Positions 37,980-49,469 of a stretch of 64,000 bases of DNA are shown piece after piece. Both the position numbers and the translations under genes were made by a program. Every line of letters starts with the position of its first letter. Position 1 is the first letter of the stretch. The notes under the pieces were generated by a model. It was not told where the DNA came from. It searched no databases and was given only the letters and a program-made list of their open reading frames with translations. Source of the stretch: Lepus europaeus (lineage: Eukaryota; Chordata; Mammalia; Lagomorpha; Leporidae); NCBI RefSeq assembly GCF_033115175.1, contig NC_084844.1, forward strand, positions 33,203,885 through 33,267,884. The letters run 5' to 3'.

Positions 37980-39415
37980 AAAATGTTATTTCATGAAGAC
38001 AGTAATCAAAACAGAGCTGTAGTAAGATCAACAAAGAAATAGAGGACTTGAACAATACTATAAACCAAATAGACCTAAAAGACACACACAGAACTTGTCA
38101 TAACAGCATAATGTGCATTATTCTCAAGTGTGCAGGGGCAATCTCAGGATAGACCCCCATGTTAGGGCATAAACCTATTCTCAATAAATAGTAAACAATT
38201 TAAGTCATACACAGTATATTATCTAACCACAATGAAATACAGTTGGAAATCCATAACAAATGGAAAGCTGGAAATTTCACAAACATGTAAAAATTAAACA
38301 ACACACTCTTCAACAACAACTTTGTCAAAGAAGAAAACACTGATGAAATTAAAAAATACTTTGAGATGAATGTAGACAAAAAGTCAACACACCAATATTT
38401 ATAGGATGCAGTGAAAGCTGTATTTAGAGGACCATGAATAGTTGTAAGAGACTACATTAAAAAGAAAGATGCTAAATCAACTATCTAACTTTACAATTGA
38501 AGGAACTAAAAAAGAAGAGCAAACTAAAACCAAATCAAACAGAGAGAAATATTAAAGATTATAACAGAGACAAATGAAATAGTAGAAAAATAATAGAAAT
38601 AATCATATAACCGAAAGTATCTTCATCAGGAAGTTCAGCAAAATTTACAAACCTTTAGCTAAGTTGATTAAGAAAAACAAGAATTCTGGTGAATAAGCCA
38701 GAAATGAAAGCAGACATTTTACCAACCTTACAAAAATTAAAAGAGTACTTGGGACATTATATGCTAACATACTGGATAATTCTGATTAAATGAAGAAAAT
38801 CCTAGAGGCAAACAAATTACTATAAATAACTCTAGAAGAAACAGAAAATCTTAATGGACTTATAATAAGTAAATATTTAATCAGTATTTAAAAAACTTCC
38901 AACCAAGAAAAGTCCAAGACCAGATGGCTTCACTGGTAAATTCTGCCAAACATTTAAAAGAGAGTTAACACCAATACTACTCAAACTCTTCCAAAAAATA
39001 CACACACACTTTCCAACATACTCTATGGGGTCAGCATTACTCTGATAGCTTTATCCATACAATGAAATACTAGTCAAAAAAGGAATAAAGTACAGATATA
39101 TGGATAAAATGTGAAAACATAAGTGAAAGAAGCAAGACACAAAAAAGGCACATATTGTCTGATCCCATTTATATAAAATGTTCAGAACACTTTTACAGAG
39201 ACAAAAACCAAGCTAGTGTTTGCCAGGGACTGGGGTGGGAACAGAATGGGTGGAGACTGCTAAGGATACAAGGTTTCTTTGGGGGCTGGAGAACATGTTA
39301 TCCAGTTGGGGAGTGCTGATGATTACACAAGCTTGTGACTACAAAACTTACTGAACTGAACATTTTAAAATGGTGATTCTTATGGTATGTGAATTATATA
39401 TGGAGGGTAAACTTA

Positions 39416-40587
39416 GTCAATTTATATTGAGATAGACTCTGGTTGTGAGGAGAGCTGATCAAGAGTTGGAACAAGAGGTGTCTTAGTGACTGTCCATGGG
39501 AAAAGGCTTCAGAGTTTACGTTATAGCAGGGGCAACCTGGATTGTGAGGGCATAGCTTACTTTTCCAACTACAGTGGTGGTAGGAGGGGGCGGAGACAGT
39601 ATACTGTCCATGGTGCTGACATCAAGGGTTTGGGTTCCTGTAACCCTCCATGGAAATTCACTTCCCTAAAGATTTATCCTACTTCATTGTGGTCCTCTGA
39701 TCAATACTCCTAACGTGTTGGCCCCAGGACAGTCTCAACGATTATGTGCATCTGATGCAACAGTTTACAGACTTTTTAATAACTCCCATTGCTCCTGTGC
39801 CCTCAACAGCATGAGCCCAGCTTCATTTCAAAAATTAAACAAGTTTAATCCCTTGAGGGAATGTCCTTTCTCTGAAGGCCAATTCTATATGTATTCCTGG
39901 TCTGAGAGAGGCCAGCAGAAAAGTGGAGCTGCAAGAGAAAGGTGGCCTGGAAGATGGGGGCCTCTAAGTCTCCTTGACCACCTTGGCCTAGAGGTATGTG
40001 TTGGCCTCTGTGTCCCCCCACAGTCAACACTGAGTCAAAGCCGATTGTGAGACAAGCATGGGGTGGAGGAAAGGTATAGGGAAGTCGCAGGGCAAGCATG
40101 CTATAGGAATGGGATCTGGCAAGCAGTTGGCTTCATCCAGACCAAAGCCTTTTGTCTGTGCTGGCTTTTGTGTTGGGTGGAATTTAGGACAGAGGTGGGA
40201 GGGAGAGCAGAATATAGTCACACACTGTTCTCTCCCCTACCTCCCACACACATACTGCAGTTTCGTCCTATACCTAGGAGAAAATACAACCAGGTCTTAC
40301 TCTCACACTTCCCACCTCCAGTGTTCCTTTTTAGTCCCCTTCTCTTCCTCTGCCTTTCTCTTTCTCCTGTCTACTGTTTCTCAGACTCTAAACTTCCATT
40401 CCCTCTCTGTTGCTATCCCTCCTCCATAACCTTCCATTTCTTAATCCTGTGTTCAATAGAAACCTTCTACTGCTCCCAGGATGACCTATTAAATTCACTC
40501 TATTTTTTTTGGAACCCACTTACTCCTTTTCTCCTCCCCTCTCTTTTTTAGCTTTCAACTTTTGACACAATTCAAAATAAGAAATAT
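39416..40587. other. Intergenic, no gene recognised
   Basis: Includes a pyrimidine-rich stretch (40300-40550). A 162-codon frame at 40063-40551 is low-complexity (rich in F, L, S and P) and I do not regard it as coding. Confidence 0.4.
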
Positions 40588-41630
40588 TGCCGGAGACCAG
40601 CTCCAGCCAGTCCAGGGGCCCCAAGGTGTGAGAGGTGTCAGCACTCGAAGAAATGAGAGACACACTCACAGCCAGGCTGATCGCATGGCTCTGGTTCTCG
40701 AGCACCAGAATTTATTTTTATATCAAAAGTCAGATAATGATTCTTTTTTCTCACAATAACAAGTCTGTTGTCCATTTTTTAAAATTACAATTTCTTTTAT
40801 TTTCAAGGGCATATTCAGAGCATGGGTTACAATCACAGACAGGTGCTAGATAACAGGCTGCCCGCACAAGCCAAGGCCTGGAGTGCGGTCGAGCTATGCA
40901 GAAATTGGCTACACAAGCTAGAATATTACCTTCCTAAGCTAATCTTTACGAGAAGCCCCAATGTTTAAAGCAGGCCCTTTTTTTAAATGTATCCCCTCTT
41001 TGCAGTTCTTTCTGTAACTCCAATTTCTTTATTGTACTTATTTAAATGTTCACTAGATCTATTCTACAGTTTTGATATCCTAACCATTGTTAGGATTGTA
41101 TTTGTAGCATATATTGAATTAAAGCTTTAATAACATTTATCTTTATTCTAATGGGAAGTATATACCAGGGAGCCTGTTGCCTTTTAATTCTTTTCCACAA
41201 ACAGCTCAACCTTGCATAAAGCATCATGCCTTCTCCTACACTAGCATTCTGCTTGACTAAAATTCTACAAGGCAATGGACATTTTGAGGATTATGAGACT
41301 AAGCATTCTTCCCTAAAATTATGAATACAGCAATTATCATCGGGACCACCAGGAAGCTCCGGCTTTCTTATGCAGAGTGTAGTTCCCAACAAACCTAAAA
41401 CCACCAAGAGGACCGAAACTGTCCTTTTCACACCTTGCTATGACCTTGTCAGCCAGCCGAAGTTGCCTTGACCTCGCCAAAATATATCTGTCTATCTATC
41501 TATTTATTTATGTATATATATATATATGTATACATATATGTATGTATTAATCCTGTGTGGACTAATTTGCCAGGAGCAAAAACAGATGGGAGACAAGATT
41601 GAGTAACAGAAAGGGGTCTGGAATCCACCA
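40588..41630 (-). mobile_element. ERVK-like LTR fossil, minus strand
   Basis: About 1043 bases with TG...CA ends. On the minus strand it ends in the R/U5-like part, with an AATAAA signal (40711-40716) near 'ggagctggtctccggca', and its U3 side starts at TGGTGGATTCC. A polypurine-tract-like AGGGGGAAA abuts the U3 end (41631-41639, complement), suggesting a 3' LTR with a little internal DNA rather than a solo LTR. It contains a TATC/TA microsatellite at 41481-41557. No gag, pol or env was recognised; the element is broken. Moderately old. Confidence 0.6.
41481..41557. repeat. (TCTA)n/(TA)n microsatellite
   Basis: CTATCTATCTATTTATTTAT followed by TATATATATATA and TATG units, inside the LTR. Confidence 0.85.
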
Positions 41631-42130
41631 TTTCCCCCTACATATTTATGCCCTTCATTATATCTCTTTATTTTCTTTCCTGTCTAGATTACCTACTGTC
41701 TATTCTGTATGCACGTAGGTAGAAGAAGCACTTCCAAGCAAGGTTTAGAAAGAAAGGTGCCCATGCTAAGATGATGCCTCTAAGTTTGCACATCTGGTGA
41801 TTCTAGGAATTAGGATTCTTGGATTCCCTTCAACGTCCCTCAAACTGTGCTCCTTCATCCAATGGCTACTTGCACAGTGGTCTGTCCCATTCCGGCCCTC
41901 CATCCATGATCAAGCAACCAGGCATCTATGAGCAAGACTGTGTAGTACTCAATGTATCGGGCTGTCGTGGTGAAAAAATACCAATGCATGGCAAGAGCTA
42001 ATTATTACTGAACCTTGAAAAAGAGATGGTTAGAATTCTGAACAGGACAAAAGGGCAATCTAGGTGGGGGCAGTTAGCAGAAGAAAGGCACTGAGACCTG
42101 AGGAAGCAAGGTTGAAGCCAAGAGTTCTTA
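41631..42130. other. Possible ERV internal remnant and flank
   Basis: Begins with the polypurine-tract-like complement. No recognisable retroviral protein and no host gene. The outer boundary of the fossil is not visible. Confidence 0.3.
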
Positions 42131-42134
42131 GAGA

Positions 42135-42370
42135 TCAGATTCTGGAATCAGACCTGGTGGAATTCCAGCCTGCTGCTCATTCTCTGTGTGATCTGAAGCA
42201 AATGACTTCACTTCTTTAAGGTGAAGTCTGTTTCACTTGGCTACACGGTGGGGAAAATTCATAGTACAGTATTTTAGAAGCATGTGAATAACATGAGAAT
42301 TAAAGCGTTTAGCACAGTGCCTAGCACCTAGTAAAAATGCAAACATTTAATGGGATAGTGATATTTAATA
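42135..42370 (+). repeat. MIR
   Basis: 'attctggaatcagacctggt', 'ctctgtgtgatctgaagcaa', 'tgacttcacttctttaaggt' and 'gcacagtgcctagcacctag' give the MIR body in plus orientation. Confidence 0.8.
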
Positions 42371-42497
42371 CTATCAAAATCCGAAATGACCACTCCTAAG
42401 TAGCAGATGGGTCTGCAAAGGTAGGAGCCAGTTTGTGTGGAAGCCCATCTAAATGCATATTCTTTTCTGCCAATAATGAAGCATGGAAAATGCTTTT

Positions 42498-42853
42498 TAA
42501 AGGATTTATTTATTTATTTGAAAGGCAGAGTTACAGAGAGGCAGAGGCAGAGAGAGACAGAGAGGAAAACAGAGAGAGAGAGAGAGAGAGAAGTCTCCCA
42601 TGCACTGGTTCACTCCCCAGATGGCCACACAACAGCTGGAGTTGTGCCTATCCAAAGCCAGGAGCCAAGAGCTTCTTCTGGGTCTCCCACATGGGTGCAG
42701 GGGCCCAAGGACTTGGGCCAACTTCTACTGCTTTCCCAGGCCATAGCAGAGAGCCAGATGGGAAGTGGAGCATCCAGGACTCGAACCAGCACCCATATGG
42801 GATGCCGGCACTGCAGGCAGCGTCTTTACCTGCTACGCCATAGCGCTGGCCCC
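42498..42853 (-). repeat. C SINE, antisense, with target duplication
   Basis: TTTATTTATTTATTTGAAAG left end, (GA)n near 42570-42590, CCATAGCGCTGGCCCC right end. GAAAATGCTTTT at 42486-42497 matches GAAAATGTTTT at 42855. Confidence 0.94.
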
Positions 42854-42867
42854 AGAAAATGTTTTGA

Positions 42868-43515
42868 ACTAGAGGCAGATGATGTCTTCTAGGAAGTGAA
42901 GGTGTGTGCTATGTCGCAGGGTAGATAAAATGCAGCAGAACCTGGAGGCATAAACCCTCTTGAAAACCCATGGTAATAACTCAGCCAGAAGGAACAATTT
43001 GGTTAATTTCAAAGGAAGAACGAATATGCCTTGGTGACAATCCATGTTGTGAAGGAGAAGTCCAGCCAGGTGAGGAGACAATAAACAGAAATTGGAGAGC
43101 CAGTTCAGAGCTAAGAAGGTGCCAGAGTGATTATGGAATGGTATGGACAGCCGCTTATGGTGCCAGGTAGAGCAGGGATGTGGAGAAGCCCATGGTTGTT
43201 GACTGGGTTCGACCATGTAAATGATGCTGGGCACTGTGAAGGAGGGGAGGAGGCAGGTGGATCTGCAGTGGTCCTGGGAATGGACATCTCCTCTCCTCTT
43301 GTTCACAAGGGAGCACTCCCTCTTCCCACACTTGCATCTCTCCCCTCCTCTTTGTCTCTCTCCCTTCCCTCAGAGTTCTGAGGTTTCTCCTTCCCAGAGG
43401 TCTTCCTCAACACACCTGATGTCTCGAGCCCTTGACAGCGCTGCTGTGCAGCACTGAGTTTTCCAGCTCTTCTCTTTTTTCCTTTGTTGGTCTCACGGTA
43501 ATATTTCTTTTGCTT
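42868..43515. other. Intergenic, no feature recognised
   Basis: Unique-looking DNA without SINE or supported reading frame. Confidence 0.4.
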
Positions 43516-44045
43516 TTTAAACTAAAAATTTTGACTATTTGTAAAATATGAGAAATAAAATTTATAAAGGAGGAAAAATATAGCTAACAATCTCACCAAC
43601 CAGATATAAGCACTGCCAGTAACTGATCTTTCATTTCCATCTTTTTCCTTAGCCTTTATAACATATTTAAAAACATTTTTTAACTCTATGAAACAATAAC
43701 ACTACATGGTAAGATAAAACCCAATATAGTTAATCACTAGGATATGTATTTTATTACTAACTAGTATTTCATTACATGGAGGTACTATATTTTATTTAAT
43801 TAATATCTTATAGTTGTACATCTATATCACTTCTGGTTTGTCAATATTATGATAATGCTGTGTTGGATATTCTTGAACATAAATTTTAAAAACTAGTCTT
43901 TATTTCCTTAAATACCTAAAAGAAGATGTTGGGTCAGACAGTGTAATTCAAGGATTTGCTCGTATTTTCAAATCAGTTTTTAGATTTACCTATTTTCCTA
44001 AACTCTCAATAGTGCTGAGTATTATAAGTTTTAAAAATATGTTTG
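43516..44045 (-). repeat. Old L1 fragment, antisense
   Basis: 'actagtatttcattacatgg', 'tgtacatctatatcacttct', 'tgataatgctgtgttggata' and 'gaagatgttgggtcagacag' follow the antisense order of an L1M 3' region. Confidence 0.5.
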
Positions 44046-45480
44046 TCAATGTGATCATTTAAAAAGCAAATTTACCCTTATTATATTTTAATTTTATTAG
44101 ATGATTGATGAATTCTAGAAATAAATTTGAATTATTTTTCCACAGATAATAAAAAGCAATGAACACTTTTTGGGGAGAAATTTTGAATCATTCAACATTT
44201 TATAAGTTTCGTGGCGTCCTCTTCCATCAGGGCTTGGTGCCTATCAAGTTTCTCACAGTCATAATTGGCTCTCAGGAAAGGCTGAAACTTCCAGGTAAAC
44301 CATTGACAGCAGCTGGGAGTGCTGCGTGCACCTGGGAGTGGGGTGTTAGGTCATGGTCATATATTTTTTTCATTTCTGAATAATTTTTTGTAGGATTTTG
44401 TATCTGGTATGTTACAAACAAATTTTATACACAGCAATGAGAATTAAAAAATAACTTGCCTGTGTTCTACATGATATAATTCCTTCATGTGTTATTTTAT
44501 TTTCAAATTCCTTCCTTTTATCACAATTTATGCAAAGCAAAATACACAAATAACACAAACACAGCAGGATCTAAACTAGAGTATATCTGAGACTTTTGTT
44601 CTTTATGTTTTCTCATGGAAACATTCACACACCCACGAAGTAGAGAGAGAGGTATAGTGGACTTCACATCTCCCCACATCCTCTCCTTTCTACACAATCA
44701 TCATCTTGCCAGCCAAAATCTTACTCAACAATACTTAAATTTTAAAAATCTTCAAAAAGATTTTTTAGGGATATAATAGAAAATTCATATAAAATTTTAA
44801 ATGTGAAAGAGGAGAGTTCTAGGAAATGCTGCATTTGTCCTGAGCTTCTTTGAGTTATCCCTGCAGATGGCCCATGACAACATATGATGTTGCAGAAGTA
44901 TTTACGCAGAAAAGTTTGAGAACACAACTAACCACCCAGCTTCGCTACAGCCAAGACCATCTGCTTGCTTTTCTTCTGACTTTGTGATGACAATTTTTCT
45001 ACACACACTTCTCTTTCAACAGGGAGCCATTTGTGGCCTCTCAAACTTCTGCTGATAGTCTTGCCTTTACACCTCCCAAAATTTATGCACCAGGTAGGTT
45101 ATGTCCATGGTCAGAGGTACTTGCTGACATATCCTTTCATTCATTCATTCATTACATTTGTTAGACTCATAGACTAGATTTATGGAGCCTCTGGTTCACA
45201 AGTCATCATATTGGGCACAGCAGGTGTGATAAGAAATATGAAACCTATGGACAGGGACAGCATGGTGCAAAGGGGAGAAGTACCCATAAATGTCAGTAAT
45301 GTGATGTAGGCTGTGGTTAGGGAGGTAAGTCTATGGGAGCTTTGAAAACATATATCCTCATTGGAGGCTCCACAGTTACATCTTTGAATAGTACCCAAGA
45401 GTGACATTGATCAACTCAATCCTGACCCTCCAAGAGAAAATGATTGCATCTCTGTGACTTTGTTTTGCATGGTTTTCTCT
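44046..45480. other. Upstream region of OR4D1
   Basis: No coding sequence. Presumably contains the non-coding first exon(s) and promoter of the receptor gene, but none can be placed by eye. A (TTCA)n run lies at 45136-45155. Confidence 0.4.
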
Positions 45481-45484
45481 CTAG
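45470..45484 (+). other. OR4D1: Splice acceptor of the OR4D1 coding exon
   Basis: GGTTTTCTCTCTAG, a strong pyrimidine tract plus AG ending at 45484, exactly 18 bases before the start codon. Olfactory receptor coding exons usually carry a short 5'UTR behind such an acceptor. Confidence 0.6.
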
Positions 45485-45502
45485 GCATGAGGGGAAGAAC
45501 TC

Positions 45503-46438
45503 ATGGAAACCCAGAACCTCACACGAGTGTCCGAGTTTGTCCTCTTAGGGTTCACACATAATCAAGGGCTCCAGAAACTCCTGTTCATGCTGTTCTTATT
45601 GGTTTACGTCACCACGGTGGTGGGAAATCTTCTTATAATGATCACAGTAACTTTGGACCCCCGACTCAACATGCCCATGTATTTTCTTCTTCGCAATCTG
45701 GCTGTCATAGACTTCTGCTATTCCACGGTCACCTGCCCAAAGATGCTGGCAGACTTCTTTCGTGAGACCAAGACCATCTCCTACCAGGGCTGCATGGCCC
45801 AAATCTTCTTCTTCCACCTCTTGGGAGGTGGCACTGTCTTCTTTCTCTCAGTGATGGCTTATGACCGCTACATAGCCATCTCTCGGCCCCTCCACTATGT
45901 CACCATCATGAACACTCGCCTGTGTGTGACACTGGTGGTGGCTGCCTGGATAGGGGGCTTTGTTCACTCCATTGTACAGCTGGCTTTGATACTTCCCTTG
46001 CCTTATTGTGGCCCCAACATCCTGGACAACTTCTACTGTGACGTTCCCCAAGTGCTGAGACTGGCCTGCACAGACACTGCCCTCCTGGAGTTCCTCATGA
46101 TCTCCAACAGTGGGATGCTGGTGCTCATCTGGTTCCTCCTCCTCCTGACCTCCTACGCTGCCATCCTGGTGATGCTGCGCTCCCACTTGGGGCAAGCACG
46201 GAGGAAGGCAGCTTCCACCTGCACCACACACATCATCGTGGTGTCTATGATCTTCATCCCCTGTATCTATATCTACTCACGGCCCTTCACGCCCTTCCCT
46301 TTGGACAAGGCTGTGTCCGTCAGCTACACGGTATTGACCCCCATGCTCAACCCCATGATCTACACCCTGAGGAACCAGGAGATGCAGGCAGCCATGAAGA
46401 GATTAGGAAAGAGCTTAGTGATGTGCCACAAGGAGTGA
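45503..46438 (+). CDS. OR4D1: Olfactory receptor, OR4D1-like
   Basis: Intact single-exon frame of 311 codons plus stop, the usual class II OR length. A seven-helix odorant GPCR coupling to G-olf in the cilia of olfactory neurons; ligand unknown. Visible landmarks: N-glycosylation site NLT at residues 5-7; GN in TM1 (41-42); [10 protein letters not shown] (58-67); conserved Cys97 and Cys179 for the extracellular disulfide; [10 protein letters not shown] with DRY at 121-123; KAASTCTTH in TM6 (235-243); [12 protein letters not shown] in TM7 (280-291). The order of neighbours (DYNLL2 left, a second OR4D then EPX right) and similarity to human OR4D1 as recalled support the name. Residues 169-206 are identical to the paralogue at 54320. 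An out-of-frame ATG at 45487 lies in the predicted 5'UTR. Start chosen because METQNLT aligns with MEPRNLT of the paralogue. Confidence 0.95.
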   Translation: METQNLTRVSEFVLLGFTHNQGLQKLLFMLFLLVYVTTVVGNLLIMITVTLDPRLNMPMYFLLRNLAVIDFCYSTVTCPKMLADFFRETKTISYQGCMAQIFFFHLLGGGTVFFLSVMAYDRYIAISRPLHYVTIMNTRLCVTLVVAAWIGGFVHSIVQLALILPLPYCGPNILDNFYCDVPQVLRLACTDTALLEFLMISNSGMLVLIWFLLLLTSYAAILVMLRSHLGQARRKAASTCTTHIIVVSMIFIPCIYIYSRPFTPFPLDKAVSVSYTVLTPMLNPMIYTLRNQEMQAAMKRLGKSLVMCHKE

Positions 46439-46457
46439 ACTTTTAATAAGTTGATTT

Positions 46458-46778
46458 AGGGACCATTGTTGTGGTGAGTGGGTTTAGCTACCACTTGTGA
46501 ACCAGCATTTCCTTTTAGAGTGCTGGGTTGAGTCTCAGCTAACTGTATCCAACACAGCTTTCTGCCAATGAGCCTGAGAAGGAAGTGGAGAATGGCACAA
46601 GAACCAGGGCCTCCGTAGGAGACCAGGACGGAATCCCTGGCTCCTGGCTTAGCTTGGCCCAGCCAAAGCCATTTAGGGAGTGAACCAGTGGAAGGAAATT
46701 CTCCTTCCCTTTCTCTTTCCAAATATCACTCTGTTCTGCCTTTCAAGTAAAAAATTGACTAAATAAATCTTATAAAAA
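46458..46778 (+). repeat. Old C SINE just downstream of OR4D1
   Basis: Diverged head (AGGGACCATTGTTGTGGTGA), body with GGAGTGAACCAGTGGAAGGA and an AATAAATCTTATAAAA tail. It starts about 20 bases after the OR4D1 stop, so it lies in the 3'UTR. Confidence 0.85.
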
Positions 46779-46879
46779 TATGTAATTTGTCTTTAAACGA
46801 CAATCTCCTCTCTAGATATGTTTTATCTGTAAAAAAGAAGGAACTTCTTTATAAAGTACAACAAATCAGATTACTAGTT

Positions 46880-47060
46880 ACTGTGTGAGACACTTTCACC
46901 TTTTTATCTCATCACACCTCACAACACTGATAGTGGAAGTACTGTTGTCACTTTAACCAGCCTGGCAAATGAGAACACAGCTGTGACTTGCTCACAACTA
47001 AACAGCAAACTTGGCCTAGAACCTGCTTCCTCTGGTCCCAAATTCAGAGGCAAAAGATTG
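46880..47060 (-). repeat. MIR
   Basis: 'tatctcatcacacctcacaa', 'ggcaaatgagaacacagctg' and 'gacttgctcacaactaaaca' correspond to the antisense MIR core. Confidence 0.5.
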
Positions 47061-47334
47061 GGATTTGAAACTAAGAGTCTGCCACACCACAGGGAAAACC
47101 TAGTGTTCTTCCTTTTCAGATGAATCTGCGATGAGGAGTCAAGGTCTTGTGTCCATGACACACAGGTTCTTCTCAGCTCTGAGCACCCTCCACCCAGGTC
47201 TCCACCATGGCACTTAGAAAGTGGCCTCACTTTTAACACTGTCTAAATATTTCCCGCAAGGGCCTTAGCCCTTTGTGTCTGTTCCCTCTCTACCAAGCTG
47301 CTTAGGTGATCTTCACACTGTGTGATTATTTGAT

Positions 47335-47500
47335 TACCGGCTGTGATCTGAATGTCTCCTCATAAAGTCTGTGTGTTGGAAACTTAACCCAAAAACTCAT
47401 ATGTGATGGTGTTGGAGGCTGAGTCAGAAGAGGTCATGGAGCTGTTGCTGTCATAATGGGCTTAACAGCTTTAGAGGAGCAGGAAGGATGTATGAGCTGA
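47335..47500 (+). mobile_element. MaLR-like LTR fossil fragment
   Basis: 'gtgatctgaatgtctcctca', 'tgtgttggaaacttaaccca' and 'gtgatggtgttggaggctga' resemble the U3 start of an ERVL-MaLR LTR. Short, old and broken; no internal part seen. Confidence 0.55.
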
Positions 47501-47550
47501 CAAACTACCTGTCTCTTGCCAGAGAGAGGTGCTGGCACCTTCAAAACGGC

Positions 47551-47632
47551 TTCCCATTTGGAGAAACCAGCTGATGGATGATCTCTCTCTCTCTCTCTCT
47601 AACTCTTCCTTTCAAATAAATAACTTATTCTT
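47551..47632 (+). repeat. 5'-truncated C SINE
   Basis: Only the last quarter: CATTTGGAGAAACCAGCTGA, (CT)n at 47582-47600, CCTTTCAAATAAATAACTTA. Confidence 0.8.
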
Positions 47633-47639
47633 TTTTTCG

Positions 47640-48284
47640 TTCTTTCTTTCTTTCTTTTTTTTTTAAAAATCTGCTCCCTCCTTTGTATCATCCATCACTG
47701 GTGCTTTCTCATATATTCTCATGAGACTCTCACATGTTACAGAGTGAGAAAACTCAGACAGGATGAGCCAGGGACACAGGCAATGCTTTAGAACCTTAAC
47801 TGACTTCACTCAGTCTTTTCTGAAACAACAAGGGCTAAGAAGAAATGGACGGATGCCACCATCAAAATCCAGTCTCAACTCCCAACCTAACCTCCCCCGG
47901 GCTGCTAGAGCACCCTGAATTCATCTTTGGGTCATGACCCTCAGAGTGTCCTCCCCTGGCATCTCACATGCTACAGGGAGAAATAGGATTGTGTCCTATA
48001 GGAGAAATAGGACATCAACAAGCCTCAGCATCAGCCTGGCTCCTCGCCACCCTCCTCTCCTATTGCAACCCTGTGCTCTGGTCCTGCTAAGGAGCTAAGG
48101 GTTTCTGGAATGTGCTTTGTACCAGTTCTCACCTTCAACTCTGTTTTTCCCACCAGAAACTCCCTTCCCTCCTCTGCCCACAGCTCCACCTCCCCTTTGT
48201 TCCAATGTCATCTCCCCTAGTAGACTTTCCCCCCTCCCACACATGGGTAGTTACTGCATCCCTTAATTTCTAAAAGTTACTTTG
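47640..48284. other. Intergenic, no feature recognised
   Basis: A (TTTC)n run at 47638-47658, then unique-looking DNA with no supported gene. Confidence 0.4.
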
Positions 48285-48583
48285 TACTTAATCTTGGTTT
48301 TATGTACTTGAAAGAGAGAAACACAGAAAGAGAAAGCTCTTCTATCCACTGGTTCTCTTCCCCAGTGCCTGCAATAGCCAGGGATAGGCCAAGCTGAAGT
48401 AAGACTCCGGATCCCTATCTGGGCTTTCCAAGTGGATGGAATTCAGCCATCACCTACCACCTCCTGGGGTGCACAACAGTAGGGAGCTGGAATCAGAAAC
48501 ACAGCTGGGACATGAAGCCAGGCTCCAGCTGGGACAAGGGTGCTCTGGGTGGCATCTTACCCATGGTGCTAAGTGCTGGTCCC
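48285..48583 (-). repeat. Old C SINE, antisense
   Basis: TTTTATGTACTTGAAAGAGA on the left, diverged body, GTGCTAAGTGCTGGTCCC on the right. Confidence 0.82.
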
Positions 48584-48814
48584 AAGGAGATTTGAGCATT
48601 CCTCTTGTGGTGCTGTTTTCTCTTGTAGTGTATTCAGTGTTTCTGGGATTTTCTTCCTCATCAGGCCTGAGCTCTTTGAGAGCAGCTCCTGAGTCTTGCT
48701 TTGGTACCCAGAGAATTGAGCACACAGGTGTACCAGACATGCCATTTGCTGCTCTCCTATTCTTCAAGGAGGCCGACTTTCACTTTCTCTCATAAACACC
48801 TACTTTTCCGCAGA

Positions 48815-49133
48815 TTGAGCTGCTGCCCCAAACGCTGACATCACATGTGAGTGCCTGTTCGAGTCCCGGTTGCTTTACTTCCAATTCAGTGCCCTGTTAA
48901 TGCATGTGGGGAAACAGAGGAAGATGGCTCGAGTGCTTGGACCCAGGCCACCCACACTGGAGGCCCTGATGGAGTTCTAGGATCATGGCTGCAGCATGAA
49001 GCAGCCCCAGTCAGGTGTCCATTTGGGGAGTGTAGCAGCAGATGGAACAGGGATCTCTATCATCTCTCCCTCTCTCCCTCTCTCCCACTCTCCCTCTCTG
49101 TGACTCTGGATTTCAAATAAAGAAGTAAATCTT
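48815..49133 (+). repeat. Old C SINE followed by a CA run
   Basis: 'acgctgacatcacatgtgag' middle, (CCCTCT)n tract at 49066-49098, AATAAAGAAGTAAATCTTAA tail, then (CA)n at 49137-49162 that probably grew from the tail. Confidence 0.85.
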
Positions 49134-49469
49134 AAACACACACTCACACACACACACACACCCTACTAATCCCCAAATAAGACAGTACTCCCCAGCATTA
49201 AACTACGCTGTAGTCGATCTCTACAGCATATAAATAATGCACAATCCCACATTCCTTATCATGTTTTAGGTTAAAACATAAGGAGTCACCAGAAATGAGT
49301 TTGGGTAGGTACTTGACAGATGGGAAATGTATGAAATAGATCAGAGGTCTTTCTTATGGAGAGCTAAATCAGAATCATGAGGGATTGGCCCTCGTAACGT
49401 AAAATTGCCCAGATGATCATGAGTGAAACTGATAAGATCCATTCTGTCACACAGCATCAACACAAAATA

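Larger units (their letters stand above)
35640..39415 (+). repeat. Old L1, plus strand, internally deleted
   Basis: Order fits an L1M-type element. An ORF1-end region, 'catggaggccggaacacagt' and 'caaccaagaattccatcttt' (36022-36093), is followed by a spacer and then the ORF2 start, 'ccaactacatgctactaact' (37204). Next come middle ORF2 (37980-39045, e.g. 'agaccagatggcttcactgg') and, with a jump near 39047, the 3' end, 'ccatacaatgaaatactagt' onward. Much of the RT domain's 3' half is missing at the jump. Two C SINEs lie inside at 37290-37979. Sequence at 36350-36660 is not typical L1 and may be another insert. Confidence 0.8.

Noticed and set aside
40063-40551. 162-codon frame rich in F, L, S and P
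   Set aside because: It overlaps a pyrimidine-rich low-complexity stretch. No domain, signal or homology is visible.
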